Assembly: GCA_910578115.1 (NCBI GenBank)
Contig: CAJTPO010000021.1
Location: 1 to 64,000 of the forward strand
Source of the DNA: an uncultured Lachnospiraceae bacterium
GTDB taxonomy: Bacteria > Bacillota > Clostridia > Lachnospirales > Lachnospiraceae
Length of the DNA stretch: 64,000 nt
Direction: 5' to 3'
Positions within the stretch are counted from its first letter, which is position 1; each line of letters starts with the position of its first letter. Below the pieces are notes generated by a model. It made no database searches and was not told the DNA's origin. It was given only the letters and a program-made list of their open reading frames with translations. A program made the position numbers and the translations under genes. Below are positions 51,060 to 60,610 of the stretch, piece after piece.

Positions 51060-51965
51060 TCAGAATATACTGGTATCCGCAGCCTTCTTCGCCACATAAT
51101 TGGCTCCTGACAGGATCAGCACGTTAATGACTGAATTGGCCAGTCCCACAGCCGACGCAAAACTGTACTGTGCACTGAGAAGCCCTTTCCGGTACACATA
51201 AGTGGAGAAAATATCGGCTGTGGAATAAGTTGCCGAGTTATACATCAAAATAACCTTTTCATAGCCTATGTTCAACATATTACCCATGTTCATGACCAGC
51301 AGAAGAACAATGGTGGGGGCGATCGCGGGCAGCGTGATATAGATCAGTTTTTTCCATCTGCCCGCACCGTCCAGCGCTGCTGACTCGTACATCTCCTGGT
51401 CGATTGTCGAAATAGCCGCCACATAGATAATGGAGTTCCATCCAAATTCCTGCCACACACCCGATCCCACATACAGGGTTCGAAAGGCTTCCGGCATATT
51501 GAAATAATTCCTGGGCTGCACTCCGAAAATCATAAACAGCTGTGTGAGAACCCCACCATCCGAGGACAGCAGGTCTTTCAAAATACCCACCACCACTACC
51601 ACCGATATAAAATGCGGCAGATATGCCGCTGTCTGCGCCACCCGCTTCCATTTATTGTTTCTTAATTCATTCAGAAGCAGTGCAAACGCGATCGGAACCG
51701 GAAAAGACCAGATCAGCTGCTCTATGCTCAAGAGAAAGGTATTTTTCACCAGTCTTCCAAAATAGACCGAATCCACCAGCTCCTTAAAATGTTTCCATCC
51801 TGACCATGGACTGCCCCAGATGCCTTTGGATACATTGTAATCTTTAAAGGCCATCAAAATTCCATACATTGGTCCATAGCAGAATACCGCAAAATACAGG
51901 ACTCCCGGCAGGACTATCAAAAGCAGCATCCAATCCTTCCTGATATTTCTTCTTAAAGTCTGCAT
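51060..51965 (-). CDS. Carbohydrate ABC transporter permease, LplB-type
   Basis: 301 residues from ATG 51965 (GAGAGG). Six membrane helices, with EAA-type loop DQEMYESAALDGAGRWKKLI. The N-terminus LVLPGVLYFAVFCYGPMYGI is typical of the LplB group. It lies between the binding protein and the second permease. Confidence 0.92.
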   Translation of the reverse strand: MQTLRRNIRKDWMLLLIVLPGVLYFAVFCYGPMYGILMAFKDYNVSKGIWGSPWSGWKHFKELVDSVYFGRLVKNTFLLSIEQLIWSFPVPIAFALLLNELRNNKWKRVAQTAAYLPHFISVVVVVGILKDLLSSDGGVLTQLFMIFGVQPRNYFNMPEAFRTLYVGSGVWQEFGWNSIIYVAAISTIDQEMYESAALDGAGRWKKLIYITLPAIAPTIVLLLVMNMGNMLNIGYEKVILMYNSATYSTADIFSTYVYRKGLLSAQYSFASAVGLANSVINVLILSGANYVAKKAADTSIF

Positions 51966-51993
51966 CACCCTCTCTTCACTTCCCTTCTGCCCT

Positions 51994-53712
51994 TTATTTA
52001 CCCACAATTTCCTGATATCTTTCATATTGTGCCTTTTTGACCGCAATAACCTCCTGCATGCCCATGCTGTTTGCCGTCTCTACATATTTATCAAAATTAT
52101 CCAGAGACTCGGTACCAATCACGAATGCCGTAAACATCTCATTCAGATAGGTGCTCAAATCCGGCCATATACTGGTGAAAACCTCGGATTCTTCTGCTGT
52201 TCCCAGCATTTCAGGGAAGGGATCCCTCATGTTATTGTAAGCCGCCTGGCAGGCAGTCTCCACCTTGGTTCCCTCGAAGATCTTCATAAACGCCTCACCG
52301 GAATCGTTGATAAAGTAAGTGGGCCATGCTCCGACACTTCTGAGTGCGGAAAAAGCGGAAGTATACGTTTCATTGTTGGTAACCAGGTCTGTAAACTGAA
52401 TCTCACCCTGATCGTCATACTCATAAGTCAGGCCTTCGATCCCATAATTGTAGAGCATACTGCCATCTTTACTTGCATAAACATAATCAATCCATTGGAT
52501 TGCTGTTTCCGGATTCTCACAGGCGGAAGTAATTCCGTAATAATGCCATGTCAGGCTTCTCTTGGTCATCTGTGCCGTACCATTCTCATCAGCTTGGAGC
52601 ACAGGCATAAACTCATAATCACAGGCCGGATTACCTGTCATTGCCAGATCATCCGACGACGCCATATTGTCTGCCGGGTCATGACATACGATCCCCACCT
52701 TGTCTTCCGTGATATTCTGTGTCAGCAGTGTGCCGTCCAGATCATCGGATATCAGCCCTTCCGCATAACACTTATTCAGGAATGTGAGCATTTCCTTATA
52801 CTGCTTTTCTACCGCTGCATAGTGAACCTCACTGTTTTCATCCACATACCACAGAGAATTCGTATCATAGCCAAATCCTGTCATCAGGTAGTAAAGCTGC
52901 CAGATCCCATTCTTAGTGGCCAGAGGAATTTCATCATTGGGATCTCCGTTTCCATTGGCATCCTGCTCCTTGAAGGCCTTCAGCACTTCGTAAAGCTCAT
53001 CCACTGTCTCCGGCATTTCCAGTCCCAGATTGTCAAGCCAGTCCTGTCTGATATAAAGGTAATCCGGAACGTAATCATTAATGTCACCCCACCATCCTGC
53101 AAGCGCATAAATATTGCCGTCTGCGGAAGTACACATTGCTTTTAGTGCCGGATACTTTTCAAACAGCTGGCGGATATTAGGCGCATACTGATCAATCAAA
53201 TCGTTCAACGGAACCAGCACGCCGTTGGCAGAATAAGTGTCCACACCTACATTAGAATCGAAAGGCGGCAGTTCTACCATATCCGGTAATCCTTCCATGG
53301 AAGCCAGTCTGGTCTGCAGCACCGTCTCCACATCACTGCTGTAAGTATCCCATTCAATATGGACACCCGTACGTTTTTCGATCTCCTGCTGCACCGCAGT
53401 TCCATCATTGTAACTGACTCCGGCACACCAGGTGTCATTCCCCATATAAGTCAGGCTCACTGAACCCGGCTCACAGATCGGCAGGCTGAGTCCGCCCAGA
53501 TCATACACTGTGCCTGTGGCATCCACCGATGCCGGTTCTACTGCATCCGCCTCTGCACTCTCTTCCGCTCCCGCTTGTGCTTCTCCCGTTTCTTCCGTCT
53601 GTCCACCGCTCTGACTACCCGCTCCTGTTTGCCCTTCGGCGTTCTGGCATCCAGTCAAAGTAAAAGCCAATAGTACTGTCGATAACAGCCCCGCAATTAT
53701 TTTCTTCTGCAT
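51994..53712 (-). CDS. Extracellular sugar-binding lipoprotein of the LplA/YtcQ type
   Basis: 572 residues from ATG 53712 (GGGAG). A lipoprotein signal with LTGC (C22) is followed by a Gly/Glu/Ala-rich linker and a large solute-binding domain (WDTYSSDVETVLQTRLASME...). Length near 570 fits binding proteins for complex oligosaccharides. The frame extends 74 codons upstream without a site. First gene of the importer operon. Confidence 0.92.
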   Translation of the reverse strand: MQKKIIAGLLSTVLLAFTLTGCQNAEGQTGAGSQSGGQTEETGEAQAGAEESAEADAVEPASVDATGTVYDLGGLSLPICEPGSVSLTYMGNDTWCAGVSYNDGTAVQQEIEKRTGVHIEWDTYSSDVETVLQTRLASMEGLPDMVELPPFDSNVGVDTYSANGVLVPLNDLIDQYAPNIRQLFEKYPALKAMCTSADGNIYALAGWWGDINDYVPDYLYIRQDWLDNLGLEMPETVDELYEVLKAFKEQDANGNGDPNDEIPLATKNGIWQLYYLMTGFGYDTNSLWYVDENSEVHYAAVEKQYKEMLTFLNKCYAEGLISDDLDGTLLTQNITEDKVGIVCHDPADNMASSDDLAMTGNPACDYEFMPVLQADENGTAQMTKRSLTWHYYGITSACENPETAIQWIDYVYASKDGSMLYNYGIEGLTYEYDDQGEIQFTDLVTNNETYTSAFSALRSVGAWPTYFINDSGEAFMKIFEGTKVETACQAAYNNMRDPFPEMLGTAEESEVFTSIWPDLSTYLNEMFTAFVIGTESLDNFDKYVETANSMGMQEVIAVKKAQYERYQEIVGK

Positions 53713-54004
53713 AACTCTCCCTTTCTGCAGTATCTTAACTGCCTCTTTCCTGCTTACGTCTTTTTCATCCATAGCAGCAGTTTTCTGATATTTATTGTTT
53801 CCATATTTTCGGTTCCGATCTTGTCCACGAAAAACCCGGCCGCAGTTTATCGACATTCTCGAAACTGATCCCAGCATATATCTATATTGCACAGTTTTAA
53901 AGAAACAAAAGTAGTGTTTTAGTATATAATTCATAAAAATGTCGGATTTTGTTTGAAATGATAAAATTTGTTCGAGACAGTTTAAAAGAAAAGAGGGCAG
54001 AATA
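53713..54004 (-). other. Upstream region of the importer operon
   Basis: No gene seen. AT-rich, with a possible -10 TATACT on the minus strand near 53922. A long untranslated leader of about 200 nt is implied. No clear -35 or operator. Confidence 0.4.
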
Positions 54005-54034
54005 TTACAGCGCAGCCTTAAAGCTGCGCTGTAA
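54005..54034 (-). terminator. Perfect 12-bp hairpin overlapping the rpe stop codon
   Basis: TTACAGCGCAGC-CTTAAA-GCTGCGCTGTAA. The stop codon sits in the loop. The following sequence (TATTCTGCCC on the minus strand) is not a T-run, so termination may be imperfect. Confidence 0.6.
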
Positions 54035-54686
54035 ACCTCTTCACATTATCTGTAATATCTCCATGGAACACTGCTGACCCGGATACCACCACATTGGCTC
54101 CCGCTTCCAGCACCACATGCACATTGTCCTGGCCGACTCCCCCGTCCACCTGAATATCCAGGTTGACACCCAGCTCGTCAGCCATCTCTCTCGCCCGCCT
54201 GATTCGTTCCGTAGATTCCGGTATGTATTTCTGTCCGCCGAATCCCGGCTCCACCGTCATTACCAGCAGCATGTCGATCTTCGACAGATACTTCCTGACC
54301 ACTTCAATCGGTGTCTTCGGTTTTACAGACATACCCACCCGGCAGCCCAGGCTGCGGATTTGGTCGATCAATGCATCCGCATTCTCAGTGGCTTCCAGAT
54401 GAAAAGTGATACTGTCTGCTCCGCATTCCTTAAACTGCTTCACGTAGCGCTCCGGCTCCACGATCATCAGATGTACATCAAACACTTTATCCGTCACCCT
54501 GCGAATCGACTGGATCAACGGCATTCCAAAGGAGATTGACGGCACAAATACACCATCCATCACGTCAATATGTATGTATTCCGCTCCCGCCTCGGAAGCC
54601 TCCCTGATCTGTTCCCCAAGAATGGCAAAATCCGCTGCCAGAATAGAAGGCGACAAAATGTTTTTCCTTGTAAATTTCTCAGACAT
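54018..54686 (-). CDS. rpe: Ribulose-phosphate 3-epimerase
   Basis: 222 residues, normal length. TIM barrel with SPSILAADFA, IHIDVMDGVFVP (metal His/Asp), FDVHLMIVEPERY, VMTVEPGFGGQ and QVDGGVGQDN. Interconverts ribulose-5-phosphate and xylulose-5-phosphate, here feeding the split transketolase encoded 129 bp upstream. Confidence 0.97.
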   Translation of the reverse strand: MSEKFTRKNILSPSILAADFAILGEQIREASEAGAEYIHIDVMDGVFVPSISFGMPLIQSIRRVTDKVFDVHLMIVEPERYVKQFKECGADSITFHLEATENADALIDQIRSLGCRVGMSVKPKTPIEVVRKYLSKIDMLLVMTVEPGFGGQKYIPESTERIRRAREMADELGVNLDIQVDGGVGQDNVHVVLEAGANVVVSGSAVFHGDITDNVKRFTAQL

Positions 54687-54706
54687 TATCCCAATTCCTC
54701 ATCCTG

Positions 54707-54759
54707 TAGTTAACGACAATAGAAATTTCTCTTTCAGTCCTGCAAAAACTTTCGTATAT
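54707..54759. repeat. Diverged 53-bp dispersed repeat, copy 2
   Basis: Related to 9842-9894 (about 70% by eye). It is followed by a CTCAGCCA/TGGCTGAG hairpin (54765-54792) that may end the transketolase transcript, although without a T-run. Confidence 0.5.
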
Positions 54760-54815
54760 AACCTCTCAGCCACCGCCGCAGCGATGGCTGAGAATATAGA
54801 AAAGATAAAAAGCTG

Positions 54816-55757
54816 TTATTTTACAAACTTCTTCACAGCCTCGTAGATTCCCTTGCCGTCCAGTCCGTATTTCTCAACCAGCGCTCCGGCAGGACCCGAC
54901 TCTCCGAAGACATCCTGCATACCGATCTTCAGAACAGGGATTGGACACTTCTCGCATAAGCAGTCGCACACTGCGCTGCCCAGACCACCGATCACGGAAT
55001 GTTCTTCCGCAGTCACCACCTTGCCGGTCTTCTTCGCGGATGCCACCACCAGCTCTTCATCCAGCGGCTTGATCGTATGGATATTGATCACCTCTGCACT
55101 GATGCCGTCGGCTTCCAGCTTCTGTGCCGCTTCCAATGCCGAAGCTACCGTAATGCCGCTGGCGATGATGGTCACGTCCTTACCTTCTCTCAGTAGAACG
55201 CCCTTGCCCAGCTCAAATTTATAATCCTCTCTGTCGTTAATCACCGGCACCGCCGCACGGCCGAAACGCAGATACACAGGACCTTCAAACTCGATCGCCG
55301 CCCTTACTGCCGCTTTCGCCTCCACATCATCCGAAGGCACTACCACCGTCATGCCCGGAACCGTCCTCATCAGAGCCACATCCTCATTACACTGATGGGT
55401 CGCACCATCTTCCCCTACCGTGATGCCGGCATGGGTCGCACCGATCTTCACATTCAGATGGGGATAGCCGATGGAATTACGAACCTGCTCAAAGTTCCGT
55501 CCTGCCGCAAACATGGCGAAGGAACTGATGAAGGGTATCTTACCGCAGGTAGCAAGTCCGGCCGCAATTCCCGTCATATTACACTCTGCAATACCACAGT
55601 CAACATGACGATCCGGAAAGGCCTTCTGAAACACACCTGTCTTGGTAGCTCCTGCAAGATCTGCATCCAGTACTACCAGATTCGGGAAATCAGCACCACA
55701 CTCGGCAAGTGCATTACCATAACTTTCGCGCGTAGCGATCTTCTTAACGTCTGCCAT
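54816..55757 (-). CDS. Transketolase, C-terminal subunit
   Basis: 313 residues. Contains the pyrimidine-binding and C-terminal domains of a transketolase split into two chains: GIAECNMTGIAAGLATCGKIP, HAGITVGEDGATHQCNEDVA, and VVTAEEHSVIGGLGSAV. Start overlaps the N-subunit stop (TAATG). The two chains form one thiamine-diphosphate active site moving two-carbon units between sugar phosphates. Confidence 0.95.
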   Translation of the reverse strand: MADVKKIATRESYGNALAECGADFPNLVVLDADLAGATKTGVFQKAFPDRHVDCGIAECNMTGIAAGLATCGKIPFISSFAMFAAGRNFEQVRNSIGYPHLNVKIGATHAGITVGEDGATHQCNEDVALMRTVPGMTVVVPSDDVEAKAAVRAAIEFEGPVYLRFGRAAVPVINDREDYKFELGKGVLLREGKDVTIIASGITVASALEAAQKLEADGISAEVINIHTIKPLDEELVVASAKKTGKVVTAEEHSVIGGLGSAVCDCLCEKCPIPVLKIGMQDVFGESGPAGALVEKYGLDGKGIYEAVKKFVK

Positions 55758-56596
55758 TAGTTTGCACCTCCTAATTCTTCACCGATCTTCGTAAGATCAG
55801 CCATTGCCACCGCATATTCTTCATCGTTGGGAGCCTTCCCATGCCAGCCTGCGCTGTTCTCCATAAAGGAAACACCCTTTCCCTTTACCGTCTTGCAGAC
55901 GATGGCTGTGGGCATTCCTTTGGTCGCTCTGGCCTCTTTAAATGCCGCATCAATCTGATCAAAATCATTGCCGTCAATGTTGATCACATGGAAATTAAAT
56001 GCCTCAAATTTCTTATCAATCGGATAAGGAGAGCATACGTCATCGATCTTACCGTCGATCTGCAGCCCGTTATTGTCTACGATCACCACCAGATTATCCA
56101 GCTTCCGGTGTCCCGCAAACATGGAAGCTTCCCAGACCTGTCCTTCCTGAATCTCACCGTCACCCAGCAATGTGTAAACTCTGTAATCTTTGTTATCCAT
56201 CTTAGCCGCCAACGCCATACCTACCGCCGCGGAAATCCCCTGTCCCAGCGAACCGGACGACATATCCACACCCGGCGTCTCCTGCATACAGGGATGTCCC
56301 TGCAGATAGGATCCCAGATGCCGCAGTGTCGGAAGATCTTCCACCGGGAAATATCCTCTGTTCGCCAAAGTGGAATACAGTCCTGGCGCCGTATGACCCT
56401 TGGAAAGTACGAAGCGGTCTCTGTCCGCCTTCTTCGGATCCTTCGGATCTACATTCATCTCTTCGAAATAGAGATATGTAAATATGTCCGCTGCGGATAA
56501 GGATCCGCCCGGATGTCCCGCTTTAGCGCCATGCACTGCGGTAACGATTCCCTTGCGAACTTCATTAGCTGTTTTCTGTAACTCTAATTTGTTCAT
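55757..56596 (-). CDS. Transketolase, N-terminal (thiamine-diphosphate-binding) subunit
   Basis: 279 residues from ATG 56596 (GGAGG at 6 nt). HGAKAGHPGGSLSAADIFTYLY, KGHTAPGLYSTL, and the ThDP motif LLGDGEIQEGQVWEASMFAG with NNGLQIDG. Cotranslated with the C-terminal subunit. Confidence 0.95.
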   Translation of the reverse strand: MNKLELQKTANEVRKGIVTAVHGAKAGHPGGSLSAADIFTYLYFEEMNVDPKDPKKADRDRFVLSKGHTAPGLYSTLANRGYFPVEDLPTLRHLGSYLQGHPCMQETPGVDMSSGSLGQGISAAVGMALAAKMDNKDYRVYTLLGDGEIQEGQVWEASMFAGHRKLDNLVVIVDNNGLQIDGKIDDVCSPYPIDKKFEAFNFHVINIDGNDFDQIDAAFKEARATKGMPTAIVCKTVKGKGVSFMENSAGWHGKAPNDEEYAVAMADLTKIGEELGGAN

Positions 56597-56925
56597 CTTG
56601 CCCTCCATGCCGGAGCATTTTTTGCGGAAGTCGCCGGTCAAATCCGGCCCTGCGATGCCAGGTCTGCGGCTCCGACACAAACCTGTGATTGATCAAACAG
56701 CACTTCCGTGCCGCCTTCCAATCTTAACTTCCGTCCGGTAATTAAAATTGTTCCACACTAACCCTCATGATTCCGCTTCGCGAAGCAGCCTTTGCTGCGA
56801 GTGATTAGAAGTTCTTTTCACGCTATCCCTGTGGCCCCTGTCGCTCTCCACAAGCCGCGATACAATTTTATCAGTATTGTACCACAAATAATGATAGTTC
56901 ACTATATAATTTTCAAATTTTAAAT
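56597..56925. other. Intergenic region between araD and transketolase genes
   Basis: No gene seen. Contains GCTTCGCGAAGC and GCAGCCTTTGCTGC hairpins (about 56773-56800) and AT-rich sequence near the araD stop. Probably the promoter region for the transketolase genes; no convincing -35/-10 pair identified. Confidence 0.4.
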
Positions 56926-57624
56926 TCATTCGCCCTGTCCATAATAAGCATTCGCCCCATGCTTTCTGTAGTAATGCTTATCCTGCAGTTCCTGGGGTGC
57001 AGGCTGGATTCTCGCCTCAATGGCTTCCGCACGGTACGCCATCTTGGCAACCTCCTCCAGAACTACCGCATTGTGTACGGCCTCATGAGCATCTCTGCCC
57101 CATGCAAAAGGACCATGGTTCTTGCACAACACAGCCGGCACCGCCGCCGGATCTTTGCCCAGTCCTGCAAATTCATTGACGATCAGACGTCCGGTATTCT
57201 TCTCATAAGCCGCCTCGATCTCCTCCGCACTCAGACATCTCAGACAGGGAATCTCCCCGTAAAAGTAGTCCGCATGCGTAGTACCATAGCAGGGAATGCT
57301 GCGTCCCGCCTGCGCCCAGCTCGTAGCATAAGAGGAATGAGTATGTACCACACCGCCGATTTCCTTGTATGCCTTGTATAATTCCACGTGCGTTGCCGTA
57401 TCGGAAGAGGGATTATATCTGCCTTCTACCCTATTGCCATCCAGATCCACCAATACCATGTCCTCCGGTGTCAGCTTATCATAGTCCACACCACTGGGCT
57501 TGATCGCAAAAATGCCGCTCTCCCTGTCAATCTCACTGACGTTTCCCCAGGTAAAAGTGACCAGACCATACTTTGGAAGCAGCATATTCGCTTCATAGAC
57601 CCGTTGCTTTAATTCCTCTAACAT
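56926..57624 (-). CDS. araD: L-ribulose-5-phosphate 4-epimerase
   Basis: 232 residues, normal length. Class II aldolase fold: TWGNVSEIDRESG, IKPSGVDYDKLTPEDMV, zinc histidines in HTHSSYATSWAQAG (with His in GTTHADYFYG) and a late His. Final step of L-arabinose breakdown to xylulose-5-phosphate. 40 bp downstream of the kinase gene, same operon. Confidence 0.95.
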   Translation of the reverse strand: MLEELKQRVYEANMLLPKYGLVTFTWGNVSEIDRESGIFAIKPSGVDYDKLTPEDMVLVDLDGNRVEGRYNPSSDTATHVELYKAYKEIGGVVHTHSSYATSWAQAGRSIPCYGTTHADYFYGEIPCLRCLSAEEIEAAYEKNTGRLIVNEFAGLGKDPAAVPAVLCKNHGPFAWGRDAHEAVHNAVVLEEVAKMAYRAEAIEARIQPAPQELQDKHYYRKHGANAYYGQGE

Positions 57625-57664
57625 CTTACTTTGTCACACCTTTCTCTTTCTAATATTTTGTGAT

Positions 57665-59254
57665 TTAAATACTTTCCACTGCCGCTCTCTCAATAGACAG
57701 GCCTGCACTGTAGCGCTTCATGAAAGTATCGAATCCCTCTACATCCTTCTGCTCCGGATCCAGCTTCTCGCCCTTCTGACCGGCAAATACTTTATTGTTC
57801 AGGAACTGGGCAAGACTTTCGTCCGCCTCCTTATTGACCATATAAGAAGCCAGCAGTGCGATTCCCCATGCTCCTCCTTCTCCGGCTGTCTCCATCACGC
57901 TCACCGGCGCATTCATCGCTGCCGCCAGAACACTCTGTCCCACACCTTTGGTCTTGAAAAGTCCGCCGTGGCCCAGGATCTCGTCCACCTGCACTTCCTC
58001 TTCCCTGAAAAGGATATCAAAACCGGTCTTCAACGCACCCAATGAGGTAAACAGATGCACCCTCATAAAGTTCGCCAGATTAAATTTCGCATCCGGTGTG
58101 CGCACAAACAGCGGACGGCCCTCATTAAAACCGGTCACATGTTCACCGGAGAAATAATTATACGCCAGCAGGCCGCCGCAGTCGTCGTCCCCTTCCAGCG
58201 CTTTGCGGTAGAGATTGCCGTACAGCTCGTTCATATCCACCTTCTGCCCCATCAACTCGGAATACTCTTTGAAAAGGTTCACCCACGCATTCAGATCCGA
58301 AGTACAGTTATTGCAATGCACCATGGCCACCAGACTGCCGTCCGGCGTGGTCACCAGATCGATGGCATCATATACCTTCGACAGCTCCTTCTCCAGCACG
58401 ATCATACCGAAAACACTGGTTCCGGCCGACACATTACCGGTACGTTTCGCCACGCTGTTGGTAGCCGCCATCCCCGTTCCCGCATCACCTTCTGCCGGAC
58501 AGACAGGCACCCCAGCTTCCAGCGTTCCCGTAGGATCCAGCAGTTTCACGCCTTCTGCTGTCAGTGCGCCGGCCTGCTGCCCCGCCGTATAGACTGCCGG
58601 CAGAACCTCCTGCACCTTCCATGCATAGCCTTTGTCTGCCACCGCCTCATTAAACTGTGCGATCATCTTCTCGTTAAACTGTCCTGTGGCAATATCAATC
58701 GGGAACATACCCGATGCCTCACCGACACCGACAATCTTCTCTCCCGTCAGCTTCCAGTGAATATAACCGGCCAGCGTAATCACGAATCTCAGATCCGCCA
58801 CATGCTCTTCTCCGTTCAGAATGGCCTGGTAGAGATGCGCGATCGTCCATCTCTGGGGAATATGATACTGGAACAGTTCCGTCAGCTTGTTGGAAGCCTC
58901 CTCCGTGATCGTATTCCTCCAGGTCCGGAAAGGCACCATCAACTCATCCTTCTCATTAAATGCCATATACCCATGCATCATGGCGCTGAACCCGATTGCA
59001 CCCAGCTTCGTCAGTTTCTCACCGTACTGCTCCTGCACATCTTCCGTCAGCTTCCGGTAACAGTCCTGCAGCCCCGTCCAGATATCCTCCAGACTATAGG
59101 TCCAAATGCCGTTCTCCAGCCTGTTCTCCCAGTCATGCGCCCCCGACGCAATGGGCTGGTTCTTCTCATCTACCAGCACCGCCTTGATCCTGGTCGATCC
59201 AAACTCGATACCCAGAACCGCTCTGCCGCTGGCAATACATTCTTTTGCTCCCAT
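57665..59254 (-). CDS. FGGY-family carbohydrate kinase, probable L-ribulokinase
   Basis: 529 residues. N-terminal phosphate loop VLGIEFGSTRIKAVLVDE, sugar-binding FSAMMHGYMAF and TWRNTIT, C-terminal GHGGLFKTKGVGQSVLAAAM and GEGGAWGIALLASY. Context with araD points to ribulokinase activity, but xylulokinase-like or other pentulose specificity cannot be excluded. GGAGG precedes the ATG. Confidence 0.85.
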   Translation of the reverse strand: MGAKECIASGRAVLGIEFGSTRIKAVLVDEKNQPIASGAHDWENRLENGIWTYSLEDIWTGLQDCYRKLTEDVQEQYGEKLTKLGAIGFSAMMHGYMAFNEKDELMVPFRTWRNTITEEASNKLTELFQYHIPQRWTIAHLYQAILNGEEHVADLRFVITLAGYIHWKLTGEKIVGVGEASGMFPIDIATGQFNEKMIAQFNEAVADKGYAWKVQEVLPAVYTAGQQAGALTAEGVKLLDPTGTLEAGVPVCPAEGDAGTGMAATNSVAKRTGNVSAGTSVFGMIVLEKELSKVYDAIDLVTTPDGSLVAMVHCNNCTSDLNAWVNLFKEYSELMGQKVDMNELYGNLYRKALEGDDDCGGLLAYNYFSGEHVTGFNEGRPLFVRTPDAKFNLANFMRVHLFTSLGALKTGFDILFREEEVQVDEILGHGGLFKTKGVGQSVLAAAMNAPVSVMETAGEGGAWGIALLASYMVNKEADESLAQFLNNKVFAGQKGEKLDPEQKDVEGFDTFMKRYSAGLSIERAAVESI

Positions 59255-59286
59255 AGCATACCTCCGTTTTTGATAGATTTATTTAT

Positions 59287-59315
59287 ACTATACTACATAT
59301 CCTGCCCTGAGACAA
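59287..59315 (-). promoter_or_regulatory. Promoter of the kinase-araD operon
   Basis: Minus-strand TTGTCT (59315-59310), 17 bp, TATAGT (59292-59287). Upstream, TTGTATACAA (59422-59431), a perfect 10-bp palindrome inside a larger CAGAGA/TCTCTG inverted repeat, may be an operator. The rest of the 326-bp gap shows no gene. Confidence 0.7.
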
Positions 59316-59580
59316 CTTTACCTCTTCATGCCGCAGACCCATACGTAATATTTGCAATTTTATCGGCCGGATGTCCTGTCTGTTTTATTTTATCACTTAC
59401 AGAGATTCTTTTGCAATACACTTGTATACAATTCTCTGAAATATTTTACCTTTTCTTAAATATACAATTCGCTCCATACCGCAGATACATGAACGGCCAG
59501 GATCTTCTTCTGTCATAAAAGCAGAGGCACGCACTTCTGCACGCACCTCCGCCGTCTTACAGCTTCAAAGCTGTCAATCT

Positions 59581-60606
59581 TCACGCTTTCTTTCTCTCTT
59601 TGATATTCGCCAGCACTGCCTGCAGCACGATGAAGAAGCACAGCAGGATGGCCGTCACGATATTTGCCCAGGAGCTGACCAGTTTACCGTTGGATTTTAC
59701 CAGCGTGGAGATCGTACCGTTGATCATAACACCGAACAACGTACCCACCACATTGCCCACACCGCCGGTCAGCAGGGTGCCGCCGATGACCGCCGATGAG
59801 ATTGCATCCATCTCCAGCCCGGTGGCCTGCGTGGTGGTGCCGCTCATGGTATTCAGACAGTAGCAGATACCGCCGATAGACGCCAGAAAACTTGCCAGCA
59901 CGTATGTTTTCAGCTTGGTTTTACGTACATCCAGACCCATCAGCGTTGCGGACTGGCTGTTGCCGCCCACCGCATAGATGCTTCTGCCGAACTTGGTGTA
60001 TTTGAGCATCAAAAACACCAGCACCACGATCAGCAGAGCCACCAGCACGCTGACGCGCACATACGGGATCTGCAGCACGCCTTTTCTGTTCGTATAGGCG
60101 CCGATCCCAAAAGGGATATTGATCTTCGTATTGGACAGCTTTACGAAAAGCTGGTCCGTCACGATACTCACCTGATCCGTACAGATCACGGCCGTCATAC
60201 CTCTGGCGAAGAACAGGCCCGCCATGGATACGATGAACGGCTGAATGTCAAGATAGGCGATGCAAAAGCCCTGCACGGCCCCGAACACAACGCCGATCAG
60301 CAGTACCAGCACCATCAGCACCGGGCTTTTCATGCCCCATTTCTCCATGCCCACTGCCAACAGCATACAGTCCATGGCTACCACGGAACCGACAGAGATG
60401 TCAATACCGCCCGTGAGCATGACGCACGTCGTACCGCAGGCCACACACAGAAGGCCCGCATTGTTGATCAGCACATTCAAAAATGTCTGCAGATGGGTAA
60501 AGCCCTTGTCCGCATAGACGATGCAGCCTGCCGCGTACATCACTACAAACAGCGCAATGGTGATCACCAACAAAAGGCTGTTGCCATTGATCTTTAATTT
60601 CTTCAT
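59581..60606 (-). CDS. Sugar ABC transporter permease, RbsC/YjfF-type
   Basis: 341 residues with 8-10 membrane helices. GGIDISVGSVVAMDCMLLAV and AISSAVIGGTLLTGGVGNVV are typical of CUT2 permeases. Second permease of the importer, 4 bp after the first; together they form a heterodimeric channel. Confidence 0.93.
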   Translation of the reverse strand: MKKLKINGNSLLLVITIALFVVMYAAGCIVYADKGFTHLQTFLNVLINNAGLLCVACGTTCVMLTGGIDISVGSVVAMDCMLLAVGMEKWGMKSPVLMVLVLLIGVVFGAVQGFCIAYLDIQPFIVSMAGLFFARGMTAVICTDQVSIVTDQLFVKLSNTKINIPFGIGAYTNRKGVLQIPYVRVSVLVALLIVVLVFLMLKYTKFGRSIYAVGGNSQSATLMGLDVRKTKLKTYVLASFLASIGGICYCLNTMSGTTTQATGLEMDAISSAVIGGTLLTGGVGNVVGTLFGVMINGTISTLVKSNGKLVSSWANIVTAILLCFFIVLQAVLANIKERKKA

Positions 60607-60610
60607 AACC

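Noticed and set aside
52027..53145. 372-codon plus-strand frame
   Set aside because: Antisense to the sugar-binding lipoprotein; no recognisable features.
58055..59518. 487-codon plus-strand frame
   Set aside because: Antisense shadow of the FGGY kinase, rich in His/Arg/Leu as expected from codon bias. No ribosome site or domain.
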